DNA of 20,476 nucleotides. Source: an uncultured cyanobacterium. GTDB lineage: Bacteria; Cyanobacteriota; Cyanobacteriia; CACIAM-69d. The stretch lies in NCBI GenBank assembly GCA_937894105.1, contig CALCTI010000260.1, positions 1 through 20,476 on the forward strand. Direction: 5' to 3'. The position numbers were made by a program, and so were the translations under genes. A model generated the notes under the pieces. That model was not told the DNA's origin. It worked only from the letters and a program-made list of their open reading frames with translations, and did not search any database. Positions 7,779 through 15,468 of the stretch are shown one piece after another. Each line of letters begins with the position of its first letter. Position 1 is the stretch's first letter.

Positions 7779-8267
7779 ATGCTGCACATTGCTTTACCGA
7801 CCATTCTCGCCGTTGAAGAGGCGGCTGAGTCGGGTGGCTTGTTTGATATTGATGCCACGATGCCATTAATGGCAGTTCAATTTGTAATTCTGGCTCTGAT
7901 TCTAAACGCGGTTTTGTATAAGCCTCTGGGTCAAGCCATTGATGAACGGGCTGATTATATTCGCAATCAGCGGGTGGGGTCCCAAGAGCAGGTCGCAAAG
8001 ATTGAGCGAATAACTCAGGAGTATGAGGACGCTTTGTCCAGTGCTCGGCGCGAAGCTCAAGATATTGTTTCTGAGGCTCAGGCTGAAGCTCAGGCGGTGG
8101 CATCTAAGGCGCTGAGTGAGGCCCAGCAGCAAGCCCAGGCGGAACGAGAGGCGGCTCGGGGAGAAATTGATAAGCAGAAGCAGGCGGCGATCGCCACCTT
8201 GGATGCTCAAGTTGATACCCTTAGTCAGCAAATCGTCAAAAAGCTTCTTGGATATGAGTTGAGTTGA
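7779..8267 (+). CDS. atpF2: ATP synthase Fo subunit b' (second peripheral stalk subunit)
   Basis: Phototrophs use a b/b' heterodimer as the stator stalk. This 162-residue product shows the b' signature FDIDATMPLMAVQFVILALILNAVLYKPL, with the membrane helix at about 28-48. A long, highly charged coiled coil follows, rich in AQAEAQA-type repeats (about 75-145), ending in QQIVKKLLGYELS. The ATG at 7779 has AGGAGT about nine bases upstream. The N-terminal 20 residues, before the family's usual start, are slightly extended. It is called atpG in older cyanobacterial naming. It is followed seven bases later by the b gene, so the two are probably translated together. Confidence 0.96.
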   Translation: MLHIALPTILAVEEAAESGGLFDIDATMPLMAVQFVILALILNAVLYKPLGQAIDERADYIRNQRVGSQEQVAKIERITQEYEDALSSARREAQDIVSEAQAEAQAVASKALSEAQQQAQAEREAARGEIDKQKQAAIATLDAQVDTLSQQIVKKLLGYELS

Positions 8268-8274
8268 GTCGGCT

Positions 8275-8838
8275 ATGTATAGTCAAGATATTTTTTACAA
8301 TTTACCGATTCACGGCAATGCCTTAGGTTCGTTGGTGCTTGCTAATGAAGGTGTCGGAATTAACCTCGACATTTTAGAGACCAATCTAATTAACCTAGCC
8401 ATTGTTTTGGGAGTTCTTTTCTTCTTTGGAAAAGGATTTTTAGGCAATCTTTTGGGATATCGCAAGGCGGAGATTGAGGCGGCTATTTCTAAAGCCGAGT
8501 CTCGTCAGGCGGAAGCGGCGGCGTCTTTAGCGGATCAGCAAAAGAAGTTGGCGGCGGCTCAGGAAGAGGCGAAAGGTATTGTTGCTAAAGCCCGTGAATC
8601 ATCGGTTCGCGTCAAAGAGGATATTCTCGCCAAGTCTAAGACTGAGGTGGAGCGTATGAAGTCTGATGCGTCTCGTGACCTGGTTTCTGAGCAGGAGCGA
8701 GTGGTTTCGGAGCTGCGTCGGCGGGCGATCGCTCAAGCTTTGGTAGAGGTGGAAAGCAAGATTAAAGCTGGACTAAGCGACGATCAAAAACGTGGCTTAG
8801 TGGATAAGAGCATTGAACTCGTGGGCGGAGGAAAGTAA
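8275..8838 (+). CDS. atpF: ATP synthase Fo subunit b
   Basis: This is the principal peripheral-stalk subunit, 187 residues. The membrane helix lies at about 38-60 (LINLAIVLGVLFFFGKGFLG), preceded by a lumen-side segment NLDILETNLINL typical of cyanobacterial and plastid b. Residues 61-170 are a charged coiled coil (KAEIEAAISKAESRQAEAAA and onward) that meets delta and the top of F1. It is seven bases after b' and two bases before delta, which indicates tight translational coupling; the delta ribosome-binding site (GGAGGAAAGTAAGG) overlaps its last codons. Confidence 0.97.
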   Translation: MYSQDIFYNLPIHGNALGSLVLANEGVGINLDILETNLINLAIVLGVLFFFGKGFLGNLLGYRKAEIEAAISKAESRQAEAAASLADQQKKLAAAQEEAKGIVAKARESSVRVKEDILAKSKTEVERMKSDASRDLVSEQERVVSELRRRAIAQALVEVESKIKAGLSDDQKRGLVDKSIELVGGGK

Positions 8839-8840
8839 GG

Positions 8841-9401
8841 ATGGCGACCAATTCCACTACTATTTCTGGCATTGCTGAGCCCTACGCTCAGGCGCTGATG
8901 GCCCTGGCCCAATCTAACAACGCCTTGGATAAGTTTGCAGAGGATGTGGCAAGTTTGCGAGAGGCTGTGACTGCCTCTGAGCAATTTGAAGCGTTTTTGG
9001 CGAATCCTTTCGTTGACCCTGATGCGAAGAAGGGGGTTTTAGGAAAACTGGCGGAGAAAGGGCTTCACCCTATCGTCGGCACTTTTTTGAAATTGCTAGT
9101 TGACCGGAAGCGTATTGCCCTTTTAGAAGAAATTTGCCGAAAGTTCCAAGGGTTATACCGAGAGGCCACCAACACGGTTTTAGCAGAAGTTGTTTCCGTG
9201 GTTGAGCTTTCTGAGGGTCAACGTACGGCGGTTGTTGACCGTGTTAAGTCAATGACCAATGCCGAGAAGGTTGAAGTTGAAACTCAGCTTGATCCGTCCC
9301 TTTTGGGGGGCGTCGTTATTAAGGTGGGCTCCCAGGTGGTCGATGCCAGCTTGCGAGGGCAACTTCGCCGCATTGGTTTGAGCCTGAATGCTCCTGCCTA
9401 G
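8841..9401 (+). CDS. atpH: ATP synthase F1 subunit delta (OSCP)
   Basis: Delta joins the top of the alpha/beta hexamer to the b/b' stalk. The 186-residue product has the N-terminal helical domain beginning ISGIAEPYAQALMALAQSNN. Its mid-part reads FLANPFVDPDAKKGVLGKL and GTFLKLLVDRKRIALLEEI. The C-terminal beta-rich part ends in LDPSLLGGVVIKVGSQVVDASLRGQL, all diagnostic for the family. The length is normal. It starts two bases after the b gene stop. A 90-base gap separates it from atpA. It is called atpD in older cyanobacterial naming. Confidence 0.97.
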   Translation: MATNSTTISGIAEPYAQALMALAQSNNALDKFAEDVASLREAVTASEQFEAFLANPFVDPDAKKGVLGKLAEKGLHPIVGTFLKLLVDRKRIALLEEICRKFQGLYREATNTVLAEVVSVVELSEGQRTAVVDRVKSMTNAEKVEVETQLDPSLLGGVVIKVGSQVVDASLRGQLRRIGLSLNAPA

Positions 9402-9491
9402 GGTTTAGGGACCCTGTAAAATTCCTGACTGCCGAAGTCTGGCTAAAACTCCAACACCAAACACAAACAAGATAACCAGCGAGTCGTAGAC

Positions 9492-11006
9492 ATGATTGCA
9501 ATTAAACCCGACGAAATTAGCAGCATTATTCAGCAGCAAATTGAACAGTACGACCAGGACGTTAAGGTGTCTGACGTTGGTACTGTGCTTCAGGTAGGTG
9601 ACGGTATTGCCCGTGTGTATGGTCTGCAAAATGTGATGGCTGGTGAGCTGTTGGAGTTTGAAGACGGCACCATCGGCGTCGCCCTAAACCTGGAAGAGAA
9701 TGACGTGGGCGCGGTATTGATGGGGGATGGTCGCAGCATCCAAGAGGGAAGTTCCGTAACCGCCACTGGGCGTATTGCTGAGATTCCTGTGGGTGATGCG
9801 ATTGTGGGTCGCGTGGTAGACGCGTTGGCTCGTCCCATTGATGGCAAGGGGGATATCGCTGCGACCGATGCTCGCCTAATTGAGTCGATGGCTCCTGGAA
9901 TTATTGCTCGAAAGTCGGTGTGTGAGCCGATGCAGACGGGAATTACTGCGATTGACGCCATGATTCCTGTGGGGCGTGGACAGCGGGAGTTGATTATTGG
10001 CGATCGCCAAACCGGTAAGACTTCCATTGCCGTTGACACCATCATCAACCAGAAGGAAGAAGACGTAATTTGTGTTTATGTTGCCGTTGGACAAAAGGCG
10101 TCCACGGTGGCTCAGGTGGGGGGCGTGCTCCAGGAGCGGGGTGCTTTGGATTACACCATTGTGGTCGCGGCAAACGCTAACGACCCGGCGACGCTACAGT
10201 ACTTGGCCCCTTACACTGGCGCGGCGATCGCAGAGTACTTTATGTACAAAGGAAAGCACACCCTGGTAATTTACGATGACTTGTCCAAGCAAGCTCAGGC
10301 CTATCGTCAAATGTCCTTGCTGCTGCGTCGTCCGCCCGGTCGTGAAGCATACCCTGGAGACGTTTTCTATCTCCACTCTCGCCTGTTGGAGAGGGCGGCA
10401 AAGCTGAGCGACGAGTTGGGTGGCGGTAGTATGACGGCTCTGCCCATTATTGAAACCCAGGCCGGTGACGTTTCGGCGTACATTCCCACCAACGTAATTT
10501 CTATTACTGACGGTCAGATTTTCTTGTCCTCTGACCTGTTTAACTCTGGGGCTCGTCCGGCTGTGAATGCTGGTGTGTCCGTATCCCGTGTGGGGTCTGC
10601 GGCCCAAACTAAGGCGATGAAGAAGGTTGCCGGAAAGGTGAAGCTGGAGCTGGCTCAGTTTGCGGAGCTAGAGGCGTTTGCCCAGTTTGCATCTGACTTG
10701 GATAAGGCGACCCAGGACCAGTTGGCGCGGGGACAGCGCTTGCGGGAGTTGTTGAAGCAGCCCCAGTATTCGCCCTTGAGTGTGGCTGAGCAAGTGGCTG
10801 ATATTTACGGCGGCATCAACTGTTTCATGGATGAAATTACCGTTGATAAAGTTGCCGAGTTTACCAGTGGGCTTCGGAACTACCTGAGCACCAGCAAGGC
10901 TAAGTACCTAGAGATTATTGGCTCTGAGAAGGTGCTAACGGACGAAGCCAAGACCCTTCTGGAAGAAGCGTTGGTGGAGTATAAGCAGACCTTCCTGGCG
11001 GCATAG
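9492..11006 (+). CDS. atpA: ATP synthase F1 subunit alpha
   Basis: The non-catalytic nucleotide-binding subunit, 504 residues, the usual length. The Walker A P-loop is GDRQTGKT at 170-177, and Walker B is TLVIYDDLSK at 257-266. The sequence SVSRVGSAAQ near 363-372 carries the conserved Arg366 that reaches into the neighbouring beta catalytic site. The N-terminal beta-barrel (about 25-95) and the C-terminal helical domain, including LLKQPQYSPLSVAEQ, are intact. The partner beta subunit is not in this window; in cyanobacteria it is coded with epsilon in a separate operon. Confidence 0.99.
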   Translation: MIAIKPDEISSIIQQQIEQYDQDVKVSDVGTVLQVGDGIARVYGLQNVMAGELLEFEDGTIGVALNLEENDVGAVLMGDGRSIQEGSSVTATGRIAEIPVGDAIVGRVVDALARPIDGKGDIAATDARLIESMAPGIIARKSVCEPMQTGITAIDAMIPVGRGQRELIIGDRQTGKTSIAVDTIINQKEEDVICVYVAVGQKASTVAQVGGVLQERGALDYTIVVAANANDPATLQYLAPYTGAAIAEYFMYKGKHTLVIYDDLSKQAQAYRQMSLLLRRPPGREAYPGDVFYLHSRLLERAAKLSDELGGGSMTALPIIETQAGDVSAYIPTNVISITDGQIFLSSDLFNSGARPAVNAGVSVSRVGSAAQTKAMKKVAGKVKLELAQFAELEAFAQFASDLDKATQDQLARGQRLRELLKQPQYSPLSVAEQVADIYGGINCFMDEITVDKVAEFTSGLRNYLSTSKAKYLEIIGSEKVLTDEAKTLLEEALVEYKQTFLAA

Positions 11007-11125
11007 TCGGCGTTCGGAGTCTGTTGGCTGCGGCGATCGCCCTTGGTTGTCGCAGCTCCCTGGTAATGGGCACCGTGAGTTACTGAACTTAATTACTGAA
11101 TTCGGGCTGAATATTTAGGGCAGTT

Positions 11126-12076
11126 ATGGCTAATCTCAAGGCAATTCGCGATCGCATTCAGTCGGTCAAAAATACAAAGAAAATTACCGAAGCCATGCGC
11201 TTAGTGGCGGCGGCTAAGGTGCGCCGCGCCCAGGACCAGGTGACCAAAACCCGTCCTTTTGCCGACCGGCTGGCTCAGGTACTCTACGGCTTGCAAACTC
11301 GACTGAAGTTTGAGGACGCCGATTTAGAACTGCTAAAGCAGCGTCCGGTGGAAACGGTGGGGCTACTGGTGGTGTCCGGGGATCGCGGTTTATGTGGTGC
11401 CTATAACAGCAACGTAATTCGCCGAGCTGAAAACCGAGTGCGAGAAATTGAGGCGGAAGGCCTTAATTGCCAGCTAATTGTGGTGGGAACCAAAGCGACT
11501 CAATACTTTAGCCGTCGTGATTACAAAATCAGTGCCACCTATGAAAACTTGGAGCAGATTCCCAATTCTGCGGAAGCCTCCAAGATTTCTGATGAGCTAC
11601 TGTCAGAGTTTTTGTCGGGATCTGTGGATCGCATTGAGCTGGTTTACACAAAGTTTGTCTCTTTGATTAGCTCCCGCCCTGTGGTTCAAACGCTGCTGCC
11701 TTTAGATCCTCAAGGACTCGAAGCGCAGGACGACGAAATTTTCCGCCTTACCAGCAACAGTGGCAATTTCGAGGTAGAGCGATCAGCGGTCACTAGCGAT
11801 GTTAAGCCTTTTCCTCGGGACATGTTGTTTGAGCAAGACCCGGTTCAGATTTTGAATGCCTTGCTGCCGTTGTATTTGAATAATCAGTTGTTGCGATCGC
11901 TGCAAGAATCAGCTGCTAGTGAACTGGCAGCCCGTATGACCGCCATGAGCAACGCTAGCGATAATGCCAGCACCCTGATGAATACCTTGACCCTGTCATA
12001 CAACAAGGCTCGGCAAGCGGCTATTACTCAAGAAATTCTTGAGGTGTGCGGCGGTGCAGAAGCCTTAAACACGTAG
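11126..12076 (+). CDS. atpG: ATP synthase F1 subunit gamma (central rotor)
   Basis: Gamma is the central shaft that rotates inside the alpha/beta hexamer. The 316-residue protein begins MANLKAIRDRIQSVKNTKKI, has the central SGDRGLCGAYN block, and ends in the coiled-coil helix QAAITQEILEVCGGAEAL. Residues about 194-233 form the extra segment found in photosynthetic gammas, which helps limit ATP hydrolysis. The only cysteines are 90, 115 and 308, so the plastid dithiol pair that gives thioredoxin control in plants is absent, as is normal in cyanobacteria. It is the last gene of the operon, 119 bases after atpA, and a terminator follows. It is called atpC in older cyanobacterial naming. Confidence 0.98.
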   Translation: MANLKAIRDRIQSVKNTKKITEAMRLVAAAKVRRAQDQVTKTRPFADRLAQVLYGLQTRLKFEDADLELLKQRPVETVGLLVVSGDRGLCGAYNSNVIRRAENRVREIEAEGLNCQLIVVGTKATQYFSRRDYKISATYENLEQIPNSAEASKISDELLSEFLSGSVDRIELVYTKFVSLISSRPVVQTLLPLDPQGLEAQDDEIFRLTSNSGNFEVERSAVTSDVKPFPRDMLFEQDPVQILNALLPLYLNNQLLRSLQESAASELAARMTAMSNASDNASTLMNTLTLSYNKARQAAITQEILEVCGGAEALNT

Positions 12077-12155
12077 AAATATCTAGGATTAAAAATCCAG
12101 TATTGCCCAAGGCGATTCTGGTTATTAAAGGGTTAGTAAATAGCCCTATTATCAA

Positions 12156-12189
12156 AAAGACGCAGCTCAGCTTTAAGAGCTGTGTTTTT
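12156..12189 (+). terminator. Terminator of the ATP synthase operon
   Basis: ACGCAGCTC (12160-12168) pairs with GAGCTGTGT (12177-12185) around the loop AGCTTTAA. Flanking A and T tracts extend the stem toward 13 pairs, and T's at 12185-12189 follow. It is 80 bases past the gamma stop. A weaker hairpin (GGGTTA/TAGCCC, about 12131-12146) stands just before it. The A-tract on the left means it could work on both strands, though no minus-strand gene is present here. Confidence 0.78.
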
Positions 12190-12407
12190 ACTGCTGAGCC
12201 CCATTGACGACTTTGCAGACGCCTTGAATAGCCGTCCAGCACTAACCCCCACAAAGACTAATAGAAATATTAAAAACTATTAATGCTTTCTAAGGAGTGG
12301 GAGCCAATGTCAGAGAATGAGGAATGATTTGGCGAAGCAACGATTTGGCTAGTGTGGCTCTCTACAAGGGTTTTGGCTTTTTCTCGTTAACCAGTGCTCC
12401 TCTCATA

Positions 12408-12436
12408 TTGGGCATAATCCTCCCCTAGAATACGAT
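12408..12436 (+). promoter_or_regulatory. Candidate sigma-70-type promoter of apcABC
   Basis: In the 480-base gap before apcA, TTGGGC (12408-12413) and TACGAT (12431-12436) are separated by 17 bases, giving a predicted start near 12443 and a leader of about 115 bases. The match to consensus is moderate. Upstream, an SD-like AAGGAG precedes a six-codon frame at 12307-12327, which may be chance. The apcA ribosome-binding site GGAGGAG (12540-12546) is strong, as expected for one of the most abundant proteins in the cell. Confidence 0.35.
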
Positions 12437-12556
12437 TAATTTTTAATCTCCTCTCAGCGGTTGGAATTGGTTTTATGATTAAAAGCCGGGGGCTAGCAAT
12501 GGCTGAATTTTTAGTATCCCCAGTCGAATATTTCCTTTCGGAGGAGTTCATTAACA

Positions 12557-13042
12557 ATGAGTATCGTCACGAAGTCGATCGTGAATGCCGATGCTGAGGC
12601 TCGCTACCTTAGCCCTGGCGAACTAGATCGTATCAAGGCTTTTGTTACCACTGGCGCTCAGCGTCTACGTATTGCCCAAATTTTGACTGAAGGTCGCGAG
12701 CGCATTGTGAAGGAAGCTGGTAATCAGCTATTCCAGAAGCGCCCCGACGTGGTTTCTCCCGGTGGAAACGCCTACGGTGATGAGATGACCGCAACCTGCT
12801 TGCGGGATATGGATTACTACTTGCGCTTGGTAACCTATGGCGTAGTTGCTGGTGACGTTACCCCCATCGAAGAGATTGGTTTGGTAGGCGTTACCGAAAT
12901 GTATCGTTCCTTGGGAACCTCTATTGAGGCTGTTGCTGAGAGCGTTCGCCTAATGAAGAGTGTAGCCACCAGCTTAATGAGCGGTGACGACGCTGCTGAG
13001 GCAGGTGCCTACTTTGACTACGTTGCTGGCGCAATGCAGTAG
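12557..13042 (+). CDS. apcA: Allophycocyanin alpha subunit
   Basis: ApcA pairs with ApcB to form the trimeric discs of the phycobilisome core, absorbing near 650 nm and passing energy to the terminal emitters. The 161-residue sequence begins MSIVTKSIVNADAEARYLSP, the signature start of allophycocyanin alpha. It holds Cys81 in MTATCLRDMDYYLRLVTYG, where one phycocyanobilin is attached. The globin-like fold ends in AGAYFDYVAGAMQ. The length is exactly that of the family. It is preceded by a near-perfect GGAGGAG ribosome-binding site and followed 90 bases later by apcB. It is distinguished from ApcD by its overall match to the major alpha form. Confidence 0.99.
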   Translation: MSIVTKSIVNADAEARYLSPGELDRIKAFVTTGAQRLRIAQILTEGRERIVKEAGNQLFQKRPDVVSPGGNAYGDEMTATCLRDMDYYLRLVTYGVVAGDVTPIEEIGLVGVTEMYRSLGTSIEAVAESVRLMKSVATSLMSGDDAAEAGAYFDYVAGAMQ

Positions 13043-13132
13043 GTTCAGTAAAAATTCAAGTCGTTTCCTACGGGGAGCGAGATTTTGTTGCTGATTTTAA
13101 TCATTTGAACATCGCGTTTTTTTTTAACGACC

Positions 13133-13618
13133 ATGCAAGACGCAATTACTTCGGTTATCAACTCCTCTGATGTGCAGGGTAAGTACCTGGATACATCTGC
13201 TTTGGAGAAATTACAAGCTTATTTTGCCAGCGGTGAACTTCGGGTTCGCGCGGCAAATTCGATCAGCGCCAACGCTGCTCAGATTGTTAAGGACGCTGTG
13301 GCTAAGTCCTTGCTTTATTCTGATGTGACCCGTCCCGGCGGCAATATGTATACCACCCGTCGCTATGCTGCTTGCATTCGCGACTTGGACTACTATTTGC
13401 GTTATTCCACCTACGCTATGTTGGCTGGTGACGTGTCTATTTTGGATGAGCGCGTATTGAATGGCTTGAAGGAAACTTACAATTCCTTGGGTGTGCCCAT
13501 TGGCTCCACCGTTCAGGCGATTCAGGCGATGAAAGAAGTGACCGCTAGCATTGTTGGCGCCGACGCTGGCAAGGAAATGGGCGTTTACTTTGACTACATT
13601 TGCTCTGGCATTAGCTAG
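13133..13618 (+). CDS. apcB: Allophycocyanin beta subunit
   Basis: This is the partner of ApcA in the core discs. The 161-residue protein begins MQDAITSVINSSDVQGKYLD, the standard beta start. It carries Cys81 in YAACIRDLDYYLRYSTYAML for the single phycocyanobilin. Asn71 in RPGGNMYTTRRY is the residue that is gamma-N-methylated by CpcM in studied cyanobacteria, so the methylation site is present. A T-rich stretch precedes the ATG and no strong ribosome-binding site is visible, so translation may be coupled to apcA or use an unstructured leader. It is followed by a 212-base gap with a long hairpin before apcC. Confidence 0.99.
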   Translation: MQDAITSVINSSDVQGKYLDTSALEKLQAYFASGELRVRAANSISANAAQIVKDAVAKSLLYSDVTRPGGNMYTTRRYAACIRDLDYYLRYSTYAMLAGDVSILDERVLNGLKETYNSLGVPIGSTVQAIQAMKEVTASIVGADAGKEMGVYFDYICSGIS

Positions 13619-13691
13619 ATTACTGTTGATTTTGGTTTGATTCAGAGGGTTGTGGTTGTGGTTTTCCTTCTGGATTAAGGCAAGGTTGATA

Positions 13692-13780
13692 TGGGGTCTG
13701 AGAAAAGGTGGGGTTTTTGAGTGTGCTGCACGAAGCTTGCTTGGTGTGCATTAAGAAATTCTTCTTGGTCTCAGACCCTA
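13692..13780 (+). other. Long-range hairpin between apcB and apcC
   Basis: GGGTCTGAGA at 13694-13703 is matched perfectly by TCTCAGACCC at 13769-13778, extendable by a wobble and a T-A pair. The 65-base interior holds smaller dyads, including AAGAA/TTCTT at about 13753-13765. It sits in the 212-base gap. A barrier here would give abundant apcAB and scarce apcABC messages, matching the much lower need for the ApcC linker. Confidence 0.65.
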
Positions 13781-13830
13781 ATGTTTATAAATCTTGGGAA
13801 ATTTGTTAGAGATAGTTGAGAGGGATCGCC

Positions 13831-14034
13831 ATGCGCATGTTTAAAATAACGGCTTGTGTTCCAAGTCAGACTCGAATTCGTACCCAGCGCGAATTGCAAA
13901 ATACGTATTTCACCAAGTTGGTGCCCTATGACAACTGGTTTACGGAACAGCAGCGCATTATGAAAATGGGTGGCAAGATTGTGAAGGTTGAGCTGGCAAC
14001 GGGGAAGCCGGGTTTAAATACCGGGTTGGCATAG
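13831..14034 (+). CDS. apcC: Phycobilisome small core linker (LC, ApcC)
   Basis: A 67-residue basic linker that caps and stabilises allophycocyanin trimers in the core cylinders. The sequence MRMFKITACVPSQTRIRTQR, followed by the conserved ELQNTYFTKLVPYDNWF, is a near-invariant family signature. I start at the ATG at 13831 with GAGAGGG about eight bases upstream; a TTG 15 bases earlier adds non-family residues. The length is that of the family. A stem with a following T-run lies about 40 bases downstream. Confidence 0.98.
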   Translation: MRMFKITACVPSQTRIRTQRELQNTYFTKLVPYDNWFTEQQRIMKMGGKIVKVELATGKPGLNTGLA

Positions 14035-14076
14035 GCTGGCGATATTTTTTGAAGCTTTATTTTCGAAGGCAAGCTG

Positions 14077-14111
14077 GCGGAAGATTTCAGCTTCCTACCG
14101 CGTGTTTTTTT
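14077..14111 (+). terminator. Probable terminator of apcABC
   Basis: GCGGAAG (14077-14083) pairs with CTT plus CCGC (14091-14101, with a four-base bulge). An alternative stem is AAGCTG/CAGCTT at 14071-14093. Seven T's at 14105-14111 follow. The position between apcC and the next gene supports termination. Confidence 0.6.
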
Positions 14112-14182
14112 AGGGCAGTTTGGGGCGTTACCCTTGAAATGTTCTCGAAAGCATGCGGTTTTGCGTTGAAGGTGGAGAGAGG

Positions 14183-15379
14183 ATGATGGGATGGTGGCGA
14201 TCGCTGGGACAGTTCGGGAAGGATATTCAGGGCTGGGCAGCGGAAGCACGGGTATTGCGGTGGCTAACGTTGCTTTGGATTGTGTTGGGCTGGGTGGTAT
14301 TGCTATCGGCGTCCTATGCCAGCGCTGATTTAACCTACGGCGATGGGCTTTACTACTGCAAGCGCCAGTTAATTTGGATTGGGCTAGGACTGGTGCTGAT
14401 GCAGGGTATTGCCGTTGTGCCCCTGCGGATTTGGCTGCGGGGTGCCCCTTGGAGCATGGTGTTTGCGTTGGCGGTGCTGTGGGCGCTGCTAATTCCGGGG
14501 ATTGGCTATGAGGTTAATGGTGCGGTGCGCTGGGTGCAGGTGGGACCGGTGCCCATCCAGCCGTCAGAGTTTTTGAAACCGCTGTTGGTGCTGCATTCGG
14601 CGATGGCGTTGGGGCAATGGGACCGGTTGCGCGATCGCCAGCGATGGTTTTGGCTGGGCTCTGTGGCGATCGCCCTGATCGGAATTCTGCTGCAGCCTAA
14701 TTTAAGCACTGCCAGTCTTTGCGGCATTAGTTTATGGTTGGTGTCCCTGGCCGCGGGGCTGCCGCTAACCTATTTGTGGGGCACCGCGTTGGGAGGCGGG
14801 CTGCTAGCAGTGATTAGCATCAGCCTGCGCAGCTATCAGCAGCGGCGAATTATTGCGTTTTTAAACCCCTGGGCGGATCCCCAAGGCAGTGGCTATCAGC
14901 TGGTGCAAAGTTTATTGGCGATCGGCTCTGGCAGCTTTTGGGGCACCGGGTTTGGGCTATCGAAGCAAAAGCTAGCAAATTTACCCATTCAGTACACCGA
15001 CTTTATTTTCTCCGTTTACGCCGAAGAATTTGGGTTGGTGGGCTCCTTGCTACTGTTGGGGCTAATTGGGGTGTACGGCGGCGTGGGTCTGTGGGTGGCG
15101 GTCAAAACCCAAAGCGCGACGGTCCGGCTGGTGGCAACGGGCAGCGTGGTATTTCTCGTGGGCCAATCTTTGCTCAATATTGGCGTGGCGACGGGCGGAC
15201 TACCCACAACGGGATTACCGCTACCGTTTTTTAGCTATGGCGGTAGTTCAATGTTGGCAAGCTGCATTTTGGCGGGATTGTTAACCCGGGCGGCTCGAGA
15301 ATCCTCTGCGCCAGTGGCGACTTTGCCTCAACGCAACGGGAGCTCGAAAAAAAGCCGTCAACCGACCCAAGTCACGTAA
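14183..15379 (+). CDS. ftsW: SEDS-family peptidoglycan glycosyltransferase, FtsW type
   Basis: A polytopic membrane enzyme that polymerises lipid II into glycan strands, in FtsW's case at the division septum with a partner class B PBP. About nine to ten membrane helices are visible. Family motifs are the block NGAVRWVQVGPVPIQPSEF, QPNLSTASL, the loop YTDFIFSVYAEEFG with the likely catalytic Asp (residue 273 from this start), and TTGLPLPFFSYGGSSML. I choose the ATG at 14183 because GGAGAGAGG lies immediately upstream; an ATG at 14153 would add ten residues with no site. The product is 398 residues. The C-terminal tail is basic (SSKKSRQPTQ). RodA is the alternative; I prefer FtsW for the overall motif match, without proof. 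Confidence 0.9.
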   Translation: MMGWWRSLGQFGKDIQGWAAEARVLRWLTLLWIVLGWVVLLSASYASADLTYGDGLYYCKRQLIWIGLGLVLMQGIAVVPLRIWLRGAPWSMVFALAVLWALLIPGIGYEVNGAVRWVQVGPVPIQPSEFLKPLLVLHSAMALGQWDRLRDRQRWFWLGSVAIALIGILLQPNLSTASLCGISLWLVSLAAGLPLTYLWGTALGGGLLAVISISLRSYQQRRIIAFLNPWADPQGSGYQLVQSLLAIGSGSFWGTGFGLSKQKLANLPIQYTDFIFSVYAEEFGLVGSLLLLGLIGVYGGVGLWVAVKTQSATVRLVATGSVVFLVGQSLLNIGVATGGLPTTGLPLPFFSYGGSSMLASCILAGLLTRAARESSAPVATLPQRNGSSKKSRQPTQVT

Positions 15380-15416
15380 AAAGATTTTGATTGCATCCTC
15401 TGGTTTCTTTGGGGAA

Positions 15417-15463
15417 ACAGGACTTACGCAAACCCCCTATCCAGGATTTTGCGTAAGTCTTGT
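15417..15463. repeat. Palindromic element with GACTTACGCAAA arms
   Basis: Arms at 15417-15432 and 15448-15463 match over 15 of 16 positions around a 15-base centre. The inner core GACTTACGCAAA / TTTGCGTAAGTC is perfect. It lies between the convergent ftsW and sbtB, five bases beyond the sbtB stop. No T-run follows on either strand, so it is unlike a standard terminator. The arm sequence looks to me like a dispersed cyanobacterial repeat, which is recollection rather than a search result. Confidence 0.75.
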
Positions 15464-15468
15464 GGCGG

